A stretch of DNA of 64,000 bases from RZYY01 sp036794825. GTDB taxonomy: Bacteria; Bacteroidota; Bacteroidia; Bacteroidales; 4484-276. Shown here piece after piece: positions 46,139-53,972 of the stretch (positions within the stretch are counted from its first letter, which is position 1; each line of letters starts with the position of its first letter). The DNA lies in contig DAIRGA010000010.1 of assembly GCA_036794825.1 (NCBI GenBank), positions 1 through 64,000 on the forward strand, written 5' to 3'. The position numbers and the translations under genes are program-made. The notes below the pieces were generated by a model that saw only the letters and a list, made by a program, of their open reading frames with translations, was not told the origin of the DNA and made no database searches.

Positions 46139-49100
46139 ATGAAAAAGTACTTACTATCGTTCATCGCAATGTTTCTTTTCGGTTTCATTGCAGTAGGTCA
46201 GGTCACCCTTTACGAAGACAACTTCGACTCCTACACAACGGGTGAAAAACTGGTTATCGAGAACCCGGTTAACTGGACAACCTGGAGCAATGCCCCGGGC
46301 GGCCCCGAAGATCCGGTAATTTCGAGTGACTATTCTTCAACCAATCCAAATTCAGTAAAAATTACCGGAACCAATGATGCAGTCTTACTTCTTGGCGACA
46401 AAACCGTTGGAAAATACAACATCATGTTCAAGATGTATATTCCCGCAGGTAATCTTGGTTACTTCAATGTATTACAGGATTTTGCAGGATCGAGCAGCAC
46501 GTGGGGTCTTCAGGTTTATTTCGACCTTGGGGGCTTAGGTTTGGTGGATGGTAACGGCGCTGGCGCTGCAAGTTTCACTTTTGCCTACAACCAATGGCTC
46601 GATATTAAGGTTTTTGTAGATCTTGATAACGACTGGTGCCAGTTCTCAGTTAACAATGCGCTGGTTCATGAGTATCAGTGGAGCATGGGAACCTTTGGCA
46701 CAGGGATGCTAAAACTGGACGGGGTGAACCTATATGCATGGAATGAAGGTGGTAACCCATTGTATTACGTAGAAGATGTAGTTTATGAAATGGTTACCGA
46801 CAATCTTCTCTTTGAAGATTTCGAATCCTACACTGCCGGACAGAAACTTGTTCAGCAGGCTGTAGGGCAGGGTAAAGACTACTGGACAACCTGGAGCAAC
46901 GCACCGGGTGGCGCTGAAGATCCAATGGTTTCTGCCGATCAATCAGTTAGTGGTACAAGGTCAGTGGTTATAGAAGGCACAAATGACGCTGTTCTTCTTT
47001 TCAATGATCTGGTTACAGGTGCTTATGCCGTGGAATTCAAAATTTACATCCCAACTGGTAATCTTGGTTATTTTAACCTCCTGCAGGATTTCGCAGGCGC
47101 AAGCAGCGAATGGGGTATGCAGGCTTACTTCGATCAGGGTGGTTTAGGACTTGTTGACGCTGGCGGTGCTGGCGCAGGTACATTCAACTATGCATACAAT
47201 ACATGGATTCCTGTTAAAGTTGACGTTGATCTAAATACTGACTTTGCCGAATTGTTTATTAATGGTACTTCAGTGGTTACCTGGGTTTGGAGTAGTGGTT
47301 CCTTTGGAACCGGCAGCCTGAAAAAACTCGATGCTATGAATCTCTATGCCTGGAACGTTGGAGGCACTCCAAAAGCATATTTTGAAGACATTAGTTTAAC
47401 ACAGACAGCTCCTCCGGGAGGCGACCCGGTTATCAATGTCAACCCGACATCGCTCACCGAATCACTCGAAGCTGGTCAAACAAGCCAGAAAACGCTCACT
47501 ATCACCAACACCGGCGTTGTTGATCTCGACTACAGTATCCTCGTTAGCTATGTAGTTGCTGATGGAACATCCGGTGGCGGTTTAGCAACCAGAAGCACTG
47601 GCCCACAAACCGTAATTGAGCCTGAAATTCCCGCAAATCCTGCTGATTTTGCCGTTACTACCGTTTTGAACAGCCAACCAGCTCCTTCTAATACTGATGA
47701 TGAAGTGATGCTTAACTATGATGGCGAAAACAGCTCAGCAGTTGGTCTTACCAACGGTGGTACCTATGAAGTTGCCGCAAAATTCCCGGCCGCACTCGTT
47801 GGACAGTATATTGGAATGCAGGTAACCCAGGTTCAGGTTTATATCAATGATCCGGCTAACGGCTACAAGCTGAAAATTTACGGACAGGATCAACCTAACA
47901 AACCAGGCGCATTGCTTTACGAACAGCTATTCTCAGCTACTGCAGGTGCATGGAATACCATAAACCTCTTTACCCCGCTCACCAACACAGGTGGCGATAT
48001 GTGGGTTGCATATGAACTAGTTCAGAACCTTGCCGGCGTATTCCCCGCCGGAGTTGATGCTGGTCCAGCACATCCCGAAGGAGACTGGATTAAAACAGGT
48101 TCGACCTGGGCAAAGCTTTCAGTTCTTAACCCGGCGCTGAACTATAACTGGAACATCCGCGCAAAACTCGTTGGCGAACCAATTCAGGCATGGCTTTCTG
48201 TTAACCCGGCCTCCGGAGAAATTGAGCCTAACATGTCAGAAACTATCACCGTAAACTTCAATGCTGCGAATTTGCAGGCAGGAACTTACCAGGCACACAT
48301 CAACATTTCGAGCAACGACCCGGTTACCCCGGTATTAAGCGTTCCTGTTACACTTACTGTCGGCGGAACACCTCCACAATTAACCACAGTTGCCGAGCTT
48401 GACTTTGAAAGCGTAACGGATTGGTCGTTAACATTCAATCCCTGGATTGTTGTTGACGTGGATCAACTGCCAACTTATGGCTTCACCAATGTAACTTTCC
48501 CAAGCAATTATGAACCAATGGCTTACATTGCTTTCAATCCTGCAACCACAACACCTCCTATGACCAGCGATCCTGAAATCCAGCCTCATGGCGGTGCGCG
48601 TTTTGGCGCTTCAATGGCATCTACCTCTGCGCCATGGAACGATGACTGGATGATCTCTCCCTACGTGCAGTTAGGTACTCAATCCAAGCTCACACTTTGG
48701 GTAAAATCATACACTGCTCAATACGGCCTCGAAAGATACAAAATCGGAGTTTCCACAACAACACCTCCAACACCGGCATCTTTCACCATCATTTCTCCGG
48801 GTGCGTATCTTACAGCTCCAGCTACTGGTTGGGAAGAAAAAGTATTTGATCTCACTGGTTACAACAATCAAATGGTACATGTTGGTATCCACTGTGTTTC
48901 ACAAGATGCTTTTGTATTCATGATTGATGACATCAAGATAGAAACTATTCCGAGTGGCGTTGGTGTTAACGACATCGCTAACAGCCAGTTCAGAGTTTAT
49001 CCAAATCCTGCTACCAACGCTGTTACGATCAGCGGTCAGGTTGAGTTGACACAGGTAAGAATCATGAATTACACCGGTCAAATGGTTTACCAATCAGTTG

Positions 49101-49210
49101 TCAATGCAATGGAAACAACCATCAGCACTGGCGATCTGGCTGCTGGAATGTACCTCCTCCAGGTTCAGACCAACGAAGGCTGGTCAACCCAGAAACTGAT
49201 GATTAAATAA
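46139..49210 (+). CDS. large T9SS-secreted protein with duplicated LamG-like domains
   Basis: A 1023-residue secreted protein. Signal peptide 1-20 (AVG|Q). Two similar tandem domains of about 200 residues (about 21-220 and 222-420) follow; each contains 'GTNDAVLL', 'GNLGYFN', 'LQDFAG' and 'GGLGLVD', so this is an internal duplication of a concanavalin/LamG-like fold. A BACON/ASPM-like strand domain ('INVNPTSLTESLEAGQTS') and a second Ig-like 'WLSVNPASGEIEPN' domain come next. A choice-of-anchor-J-like domain (about 755-935, 'DWMISPYVQLG') precedes the T9SS sorting domain ('VYPNPATNAVTISGQ', ending 'KLMIK'). It is probably a surface adhesin or glycan-binding protein. No catalytic site is visible. 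Confidence 0.8.
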   Translation: MKKYLLSFIAMFLFGFIAVGQVTLYEDNFDSYTTGEKLVIENPVNWTTWSNAPGGPEDPVISSDYSSTNPNSVKITGTNDAVLLLGDKTVGKYNIMFKMYIPAGNLGYFNVLQDFAGSSSTWGLQVYFDLGGLGLVDGNGAGAASFTFAYNQWLDIKVFVDLDNDWCQFSVNNALVHEYQWSMGTFGTGMLKLDGVNLYAWNEGGNPLYYVEDVVYEMVTDNLLFEDFESYTAGQKLVQQAVGQGKDYWTTWSNAPGGAEDPMVSADQSVSGTRSVVIEGTNDAVLLFNDLVTGAYAVEFKIYIPTGNLGYFNLLQDFAGASSEWGMQAYFDQGGLGLVDAGGAGAGTFNYAYNTWIPVKVDVDLNTDFAELFINGTSVVTWVWSSGSFGTGSLKKLDAMNLYAWNVGGTPKAYFEDISLTQTAPPGGDPVINVNPTSLTESLEAGQTSQKTLTITNTGVVDLDYSILVSYVVADGTSGGGLATRSTGPQTVIEPEIPANPADFAVTTVLNSQPAPSNTDDEVMLNYDGENSSAVGLTNGGTYEVAAKFPAALVGQYIGMQVTQVQVYINDPANGYKLKIYGQDQPNKPGALLYEQLFSATAGAWNTINLFTPLTNTGGDMWVAYELVQNLAGVFPAGVDAGPAHPEGDWIKTGSTWAKLSVLNPALNYNWNIRAKLVGEPIQAWLSVNPASGEIEPNMSETITVNFNAANLQAGTYQAHINISSNDPVTPVLSVPVTLTVGGTPPQLTTVAELDFESVTDWSLTFNPWIVVDVDQLPTYGFTNVTFPSNYEPMAYIAFNPATTTPPMTSDPEIQPHGGARFGASMASTSAPWNDDWMISPYVQLGTQSKLTLWVKSYTAQYGLERYKIGVSTTTPPTPASFTIISPGAYLTAPATGWEEKVFDLTGYNNQMVHVGIHCVSQDAFVFMIDDIKIETIPSGVGVNDIANSQFRVYPNPATNAVTISGQVELTQVRIMNYTGQMVYQSVVNAMETTISTGDLAAGMYLLQVQTNEGWSTQKLMIK

Positions 49211-49241
49211 TTTTCAGAGAGTAGAGTTTTTTCATAAGGTT

Positions 49242-49271
49242 AAAAGTCCCGGGAATTCTACCGGGACTTTT
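49242..49271 (+). terminator. rho-independent terminator
   Basis: AAAAGTCCCGG (49242-49252) and CCGGGACTTTT (49261-49271) form a perfect 11-bp stem with an 8-nt loop. It ends the transcript of the large T9SS gene. Confidence 0.85.
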
Positions 49272-49279
49272 TAATTTTG
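49272..49279 (+). promoter_or_regulatory. -7-like element immediately before the ATL start
   Basis: TAATTTTG (fits TAnnTTTG) begins right at the end of the preceding terminator and ends 6 nt before the ATG at 49286. A start about 7 nt downstream would give an almost leaderless mRNA. Confidence 0.4.
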
Positions 49280-49285
49280 TAGGCA

Positions 49286-49648
49286 ATGGCAGATGATATT
49301 ACATTTTTCGAAAAAGTTTACCAGGTCGTAAAACTGATCCCTCATGGCAGAGTAACCTCCTATGGCGCAATCGCTGAATACCTTTGTTCTAAAGGCTCTT
49401 CACGAATGGTAGGCTGGGCCATGAACGCCTCACACAATAACCTGGAAAACATTCCCGCCCACAGAGTGGTTAACCGAATTGGGATGCTAACCGGAAAAAA
49501 CCATTTCGGCAGCCCGCACATCATGCAGCAATTGCTCGAAAGCGAAGGGATAAAAGTTGAAAACGACCAGGTTCAGGATTTTGATACGGTCTTCTGGAAT
49601 CCGGCTGAACTAGATGAAGAGGCATGGGGAGTCAGCAGTGGCCAGTAA
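49286..49648 (+). CDS. alkyltransferase-like DNA-binding protein (ATL)
   Basis: A 120-residue protein with the C-terminal MGMT/Ogt DNA-binding fold ('VYQVVKLIPHGRVTSYGAIAEYL', then 'MVGWAMNASHNN'). The active-site loop, normally P-C-H-R, reads P57-A58-H59-R60, so the alkyl-accepting Cys is Ala. This makes it an alkyltransferase-like protein. ATLs bind O6-alkylguanine, flip the base and call in nucleotide excision repair, but cannot repair it themselves. The residue in E. coli ATL is Trp; Ala at this place is found in other ATLs. The gene stands alone downstream of the T9SS terminator. Confidence 0.9.
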   Translation: MADDITFFEKVYQVVKLIPHGRVTSYGAIAEYLCSKGSSRMVGWAMNASHNNLENIPAHRVVNRIGMLTGKNHFGSPHIMQQLLESEGIKVENDQVQDFDTVFWNPAELDEEAWGVSSGQ

Positions 49649-49748
49649 TCTGTAAGCATCCGGTAGAAATAAGTAGGTTGGAATAAATTGGAATCTGGGC
49701 AAAATGACAGAGACTCTCTTAATCATTGTAACCAATTTCCACCAAGGT

Positions 49749-49801
49749 GGCGCTTATCATAAGAAAAAGTTAGTCTTCGATACAAGTAAATTATAAGCGC
49801 C
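49749..49801. repeat. 9-bp inverted repeat with 35-nt loop upstream of peroxiredoxin
   Basis: GGCGCTTAT (49749-49757) and ATAAGCGCC (49793-49801) are perfect reverse complements, 35 nt apart. A smaller CCACC-AA-GGTGG palindrome (49739-49750) overlaps the left arm. No transposase or target duplication is visible. Confidence 0.5.
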
Positions 49802-49882
49802 GCTAAACAATTCCAATGGTTCGTTGTTCTAAAGATAAGTAACATATTTAACTAAATATTAACAAATGCAAATTTTTTCAAA

Positions 49883-50530
49883 ATGGAAAATTTAGAAGTA
49901 AAACAAATGCCGAGAATCGGCGACATGGCGCCTGATTTTGAAGCCATGACAACAACCGGAAAACTGAAGTTTTCGGAGTACAACAAAGGAAGCTGGGTGA
50001 TTTTCTTCTCCCATCCCGCAGATTTTACACCTGTCTGCACCACCGAAATGTCGGAATTCGCAGTTCAGGAAGATGTATTTGCAAAGCACAACACCAAACT
50101 GATGGGGTTGAGCATTGACAGTATTCACTCGCACATTGCATGGGTGAACAACGTAAAGAAAAACATGGGTATCCTGATGAAATTTCCCATTGTAGCCGAC
50201 ATTGATATGAAAGTTTCGAAGCTTTACGGCATGTTGCAACCCGGCGAAAGCGAAACTGCTGCCGTTCGTGCCGTTTTTTTCATAGACCCGAATGGCAAAA
50301 TCCGCCTGATTATGTACTATCCGCTTAACGTTGGCCGCAACATGGATGAAATCTGGCGTGCTCTCAAAGCACTTCAGGCAACCGATGAACACAAAGTTGC
50401 CATGCCACTCAACTGGAAACCGGGCGACAAAGTAATTGTTCCTCCACCAAAAACCGTCAACGAAATGGAAGATCGCGAAAAGAGCGGTTACGAAATGGTT
50501 GACTTTTACCTGGCTAAGAAAAACATTTAA
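49883..50530 (+). CDS. 1-Cys peroxiredoxin (Prx6/AhpC family)
   Basis: A 215-residue thiol peroxidase that removes hydrogen peroxide and alkyl hydroperoxides. The peroxidatic C52 sits in 'FSHPADFTPVCTTEM'. It is the only cysteine in the protein, so this is a 1-Cys Prx6-type enzyme that needs an outside thiol for recycling. The C-terminal domain (about 160-215, 'PLNWKPGDKVIVPPP') is typical of the Prx6 group. The gene is flanked on both sides by long inverted repeats. The start is the only ATG near the conserved 'RIGDMAPDFEA' segment. Confidence 0.93.
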   Translation: MENLEVKQMPRIGDMAPDFEAMTTTGKLKFSEYNKGSWVIFFSHPADFTPVCTTEMSEFAVQEDVFAKHNTKLMGLSIDSIHSHIAWVNNVKKNMGILMKFPIVADIDMKVSKLYGMLQPGESETAAVRAVFFIDPNGKIRLIMYYPLNVGRNMDEIWRALKALQATDEHKVAMPLNWKPGDKVIVPPPKTVNEMEDREKSGYEMVDFYLAKKNI

Positions 50531-50548
50531 TTCTATTGTTCGGTAGCC

Positions 50549-50605
50549 GAGGCTGTAATTAAGGTTTGGGAAGATGTTTTCCACAAAATCTTTTATTACA
50601 GCCTC
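50549..50605. repeat. 11-bp inverted repeat with 35-nt loop after peroxiredoxin
   Basis: GAGGCTGTAAT (50549-50559) and ATTACAGCCTC (50595-50605) are perfect reverse complements, 35 nt apart. The loop itself can form a smaller hairpin around AAGAT...ATCTT. It begins 19 nt after the prx stop and may act as a terminator, although only a short T run follows. Confidence 0.55.
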
Positions 50606-50631
50606 TTTCATGTAAAGATGTACTATTTTCC

Positions 50632-50639
50632 TAATTTTG
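50632..50639 (+). promoter_or_regulatory. putative -7 element for mrp-nifU
   Basis: TAATTTTG fits TAnnTTTG, 26 nt before the ATG at 50665. No strong -33 box. Confidence 0.4.
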
Positions 50640-50664
50640 ACGCCATTTTCAAATTCTCTATCTA

Positions 50665-51717
50665 ATGAAAATCAACAGAGAACAAATAGTTGAAGCGCTG
50701 AAAGAAGTTATTTTCTTTCCAAAAGGCAACGATATAGTTGCGCTTGGAATGGTAGGCGAGATCAAGATTGATGAAAATCGAATCAGCATTGACCTGTTAT
50801 TTGACGACCCTAAAGCAAAAACAGCCGAGATTGTCGAAAATAGCTCATTGCAAGCGATTTCTAAACATTATGGCGACCTGGGGCGAATTGTTACGATAAA
50901 CAGAAAAGCCAAATTCGTCAATTATGCTGAAAACATTAAAAATATTATCGCTGTCGCCTCCGGAAAGGGAGGAGTCGGAAAATCCACAATTGCCGCAAAC
51001 CTTGCCATTACCCTATCAAAGACAGGAAACAAAGTAGGAATCCTTGACGCAGATATTTACGGCCCTTCTATTCCAATGATGTTTGATTTGAGGGATGAAA
51101 AGCCACTGGCAAGGATGCACAACGACACCGAAGTAATTCTGCCGGCACAGAAATTTGGTCTGAAGGTAATGTCCATTGGTTTTTTTGTTGATCCTTCGCA
51201 GGCATTACTATGGCGAGGCCCGATGGCTTCTAACGCTTTGAACCAGCTTTTTCGCCAAACCGACTGGGGGGAACTTGACTACCTGGTGATTGATATGCCG
51301 CCCGGAACCGGCGATATCCACCTGACACTGGTTCAGGATATGCCCGTCACCGGTGTGATAATTGTCAGTACACCACAGGAAGTTGCGCTTGCCGATGCCC
51401 GAAAGGCTTTCAGTATGTTCAACACCGAAAAGATCAGGGTTCCGGTTTTGGGTTTGATCGAAAACATGTCATGGTTTACACCAGCCGAACTTCCTGAAAA
51501 TAAATACTATATCTTCGGAAAAGAGGGCGCTAAACTACTATCTAACGAAATCGGACTTCCTTTGCTGGGTCAAATCCCGCTGGTACAAAGTATTTGCGAA
51601 TCGGGAGACCAGGGCAGGCCCATTACACTTACCGATGAATCGAACCCAATTACAAACTCGTTTGTTGATTTGGTAAACAACCTAAGAGAACGATTAAGCA
51701 AAATCAGAAATAAATAA
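50665..51717 (+). CDS. mrp: Mrp/NBP35-family Fe-S cluster carrier ATPase
   Basis: A 350-residue P-loop ATPase that carries or delivers iron-sulfur clusters. The N-terminal MIP18/DUF59-like domain (about 1-90) is followed by the deviant Walker A GKGGVGKS at 100-107, and by 'DADIYGPSIPMMF' and 'DYLVIDMPPGTGD'. The usual C-terminal CPxC cluster site is absent. In its place is 'SWFTPAELPENKYYIFGKEG', which I believe is normal for Bacteroidota Mrp proteins. A NifU-like gene follows 11 bp downstream, so the two form an Fe-S assembly operon. Confidence 0.93.
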   Translation: MKINREQIVEALKEVIFFPKGNDIVALGMVGEIKIDENRISIDLLFDDPKAKTAEIVENSSLQAISKHYGDLGRIVTINRKAKFVNYAENIKNIIAVASGKGGVGKSTIAANLAITLSKTGNKVGILDADIYGPSIPMMFDLRDEKPLARMHNDTEVILPAQKFGLKVMSIGFFVDPSQALLWRGPMASNALNQLFRQTDWGELDYLVIDMPPGTGDIHLTLVQDMPVTGVIIVSTPQEVALADARKAFSMFNTEKIRVPVLGLIENMSWFTPAELPENKYYIFGKEGAKLLSNEIGLPLLGQIPLVQSICESGDQGRPITLTDESNPITNSFVDLVNNLRERLSKIRNK

Positions 51718-51728
51718 CACGAGAAATT

Positions 51729-51980
51729 ATGAGCAACAACGAAGAATTAATCCGGAAAGTAAAAAACGTAATTGACCAGATCAGACCCTACCTGCAAAAT
51801 GATGGCGGAGATATAGAATTTATTGAACTAACTTCAGACAATATTGTTAATGTACGTCTTCTCGGCGCCTGCGGTTCATGTCCTTACAGCACAATGACCC
51901 TGAAGAACGGAGTGGAAAATGCAATGAAAAAGGCCATTCCTGAAATAAAATCTGTTGAAGCAGTTAACCTGGATTTTTAA
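51729..51980 (+). CDS. NifU-like Fe-S scaffold (NFU domain)
   Basis: An 83-residue NFU-domain protein. Its single CxxC (C48-G-S-C51 in 'LGACGSCPYSTMTL') can bind a 4Fe-4S cluster between two monomers and pass it on. The N-terminal 'IRPYLQNDGGDIEFIEL' segment is the usual fold hallmark. It lies 11 bp after mrp and is expected to work with it in Fe-S maturation. Confidence 0.93.
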   Translation: MSNNEELIRKVKNVIDQIRPYLQNDGGDIEFIELTSDNIVNVRLLGACGSCPYSTMTLKNGVENAMKKAIPEIKSVEAVNLDF

Positions 51981-52034
51981 ACGATTGAATGGTACTATCT
52001 TAGAAGGCAATTCTTTGACATATCTGTAATTTTC

Positions 52035-52065
52035 TTGATTTTTAAATCACACAACATTAGTTTTG
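52035..52065 (+). promoter_or_regulatory. putative promoter of OmpA/TSP3 gene
   Basis: TTG at 52035-52037, 20 nt, then TAGTTTTG at 52058-52065. A second TAnnTTTG match (TAACTTTG) lies at 52110-52117 and may be an alternative start region. Confidence 0.5.
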
Positions 52066-52187
52066 GAAAAAAGTGTGAAACTTACTCCATCTATGGACTA
52101 ATTATTTCATAACTTTGTTCAGTATTTTATTATTCACCGATAAACAAGCAGTTAATGAATCTATTTAAAAACCAAAATCAAATTTTT

Positions 52188-53612
52188 ATGAAAAAAAACT
52201 TACTAATTCTATTTCTTGGCCTTTCAGCAATGCTTTATGGCCAAAACACAGAGCGTCCCTGGCTAATTGGCATCAGTTCAAACTATGCTGATTTTAAAGC
52301 TGTGGAATTACCTGTTGGAGACCAGTTAACCGATGCTTACTGGATGGGAAAAACACTTCCATCACAGTTAAAAATTGCCCGGCTACTCAACAAATCATTC
52401 TCTTTTGGAGCTGAGTTTTCGTTTATCACATTGGAACCAGAAAACATGAATGAGATGCCAACTATTGAAGCCCCAATTACCACTGACAAATTCTGGCGGA
52501 TGGGTGGTCAGTTCGAGTATAAATTTGCCAATGGTTATCTTCTTAAGGAAGACGCCACCTTTGATCCATACATTTTTCTTGGTGCGAATGGATCAAACAT
52601 CAACGAAAAAACATATTTCGCCCAGTCAACAGGAGCTGGAGTGAATGTGTGGTTCAATAAATGGATCGGCGTGAACTTCGAGGGATCTTACGATTATCTG
52701 TTCGATTTCAACGATTATTTCCACTATTCCTTTGGCGTTACTTTCAGGGTTGGCAAAGGCAGTGACAAAGATGGCGACGGTGTATCCGATAAAGACGATC
52801 AATGCCCGGATGTTCCCGGCCTGAAGGCTTTGGGTGGATGCCCGGATACGGATGGCGACGGCATTGCTGACCACCTCGACAGATGTCCCAACGAAGCTGG
52901 CCCGTCGGCATTGAAAGGTTGCCCGGACAAAGATGGCGATGGTATTGCCGATATTGATGACGACTGTCCGGATGTTGCTGGTTTAGCAGCCTTAAAGGGT
53001 TGCCCCGACAGAGATGGTGACGGAATTGCTGACCACCTTGATGATTGCCCGGATGTAGCCGGACTTGCCAACTTTAAAGGCTGCCCTGATCGTGATGGTG
53101 ACAAAATACCGGATCACCTCGACGAATGTCCGGATGTTGCTGGAATTGAAAGATTTAAGGGATGCCCCGATGCTGACGGTGACGGCGTTCCGGATCACCT
53201 CGATCAATGCCCGAACGAGAGAGGAACATTAAGCAACAATGGATGTCCTGAAATTATCCAGGAAGTTGAAAAGATTGATTTCCACGCTAAGAATATCCTG
53301 TTTGAAACCAACAGTTCAAAAATCAAACAGGAATCAGTCAAAGATCTAGATCAGATCATCACTATTATGAACAAATTCCCGGATTCAAAATTCACCATTT
53401 ATGGTTATACCGACAATACAGGACCTGCTGATCTGAACCTTAGACTTTCAAAGGATCGCGCAAGATCAGTTGCAAACTACTTCACCGGTAAGGGAATTGA
53501 CGGAAAGAGACTGACAGTGGATGGATTTGGCAAAGACAAACCGGTAGATACTAACGACACACCGGAAGGCAGAGCCAACAACAGACGCGTTGAGATCAAA
53601 CTGATCAAGTAG
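52188..53612 (+). CDS. OmpA-family protein with thrombospondin type 3 repeats
   Basis: A 474-residue envelope protein. I chose the second ATG, at 52188, because it starts the signal peptide directly (LYG|Q near residue 19); the first ATG, at 52155, would add 11 polar residues. An N-terminal barrel-like domain (about 20-190) leads to five or so calcium-binding TSP3 repeats ('DKDGDGVSDKDD', 'CPDVAG', 'KGCPDRDGDGI', about 195-355). The C-terminal OmpA domain (about 360-474) has 'ILFETNSSKIK', 'GYTDNTGPADLNLRLSKDRA' and 'RANNRRVEI' for peptidoglycan binding. It tethers the outer membrane to the wall. It has its own terminator. Confidence 0.9.
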   Translation: MKKNLLILFLGLSAMLYGQNTERPWLIGISSNYADFKAVELPVGDQLTDAYWMGKTLPSQLKIARLLNKSFSFGAEFSFITLEPENMNEMPTIEAPITTDKFWRMGGQFEYKFANGYLLKEDATFDPYIFLGANGSNINEKTYFAQSTGAGVNVWFNKWIGVNFEGSYDYLFDFNDYFHYSFGVTFRVGKGSDKDGDGVSDKDDQCPDVPGLKALGGCPDTDGDGIADHLDRCPNEAGPSALKGCPDKDGDGIADIDDDCPDVAGLAALKGCPDRDGDGIADHLDDCPDVAGLANFKGCPDRDGDKIPDHLDECPDVAGIERFKGCPDADGDGVPDHLDQCPNERGTLSNNGCPEIIQEVEKIDFHAKNILFETNSSKIKQESVKDLDQIITIMNKFPDSKFTIYGYTDNTGPADLNLRLSKDRARSVANYFTGKGIDGKRLTVDGFGKDKPVDTNDTPEGRANNRRVEIKLIK

Positions 53613-53972
53613 TCTGACGCTATTTGCATAATATAATAAGCCCCGGGAAGCAAGAAATCAACTTTCCGGGGCTTTTTATTTCTATAAACAATATCAAACC
53701 AATTACACTACTGATTTTCACGATAATATCAAATGAGCAATTTTCAGGAAGGCCTTCACCACTTGCTATTTCGAAATAAACCTCCACATAAATGAAGCCT
53801 GCAGAAACATAGCTTTTATTCCTGGCGCAAACCTCAAACAGCGAATTATCGTAATCAGTCACTCACCTCATCGTTGAGAATAAGGTCAGCCATTCATTCT
53901 TCAAAAAATATCTACCGGATGTAAACGTTTGGTTACTTATTTCCAAAAAAGCAGCAACAAGAAAACAGCAGC
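53613..53972. other. 360-bp intergenic region
   Basis: It begins with the OmpA-gene terminator (53639-53680). The remaining 290 bp up to the TPR gene are AT-rich. I see no convincing promoter match, gene or repeat in them. Confidence 0.55.
53639..53680 (+). terminator. rho-independent terminator of OmpA gene
   Basis: AGCCCCGGGAAG (53639-53650) and CTTTCCGGGGCT (53662-53673) form a 12-bp stem with one G-T pair, then TTTTTATT. Confidence 0.85.

Noticed and set aside
49749..50605. The two inverted repeats around prx as insertion-sequence ends
   Set aside because: The arms differ in sequence, there is no transposase, and no flanking target duplication is seen.
49892..50611. A 239-residue minus-strand frame opposite the peroxiredoxin
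   Set aside because: It mirrors the prx gene, which has strong family motifs; the antisense protein shows no recognisable fold.
53620..53862. An 80-residue minus-strand frame after the OmpA gene
   Set aside because: It covers the terminator hairpin of the OmpA gene and shows no motif, so it is probably noise.
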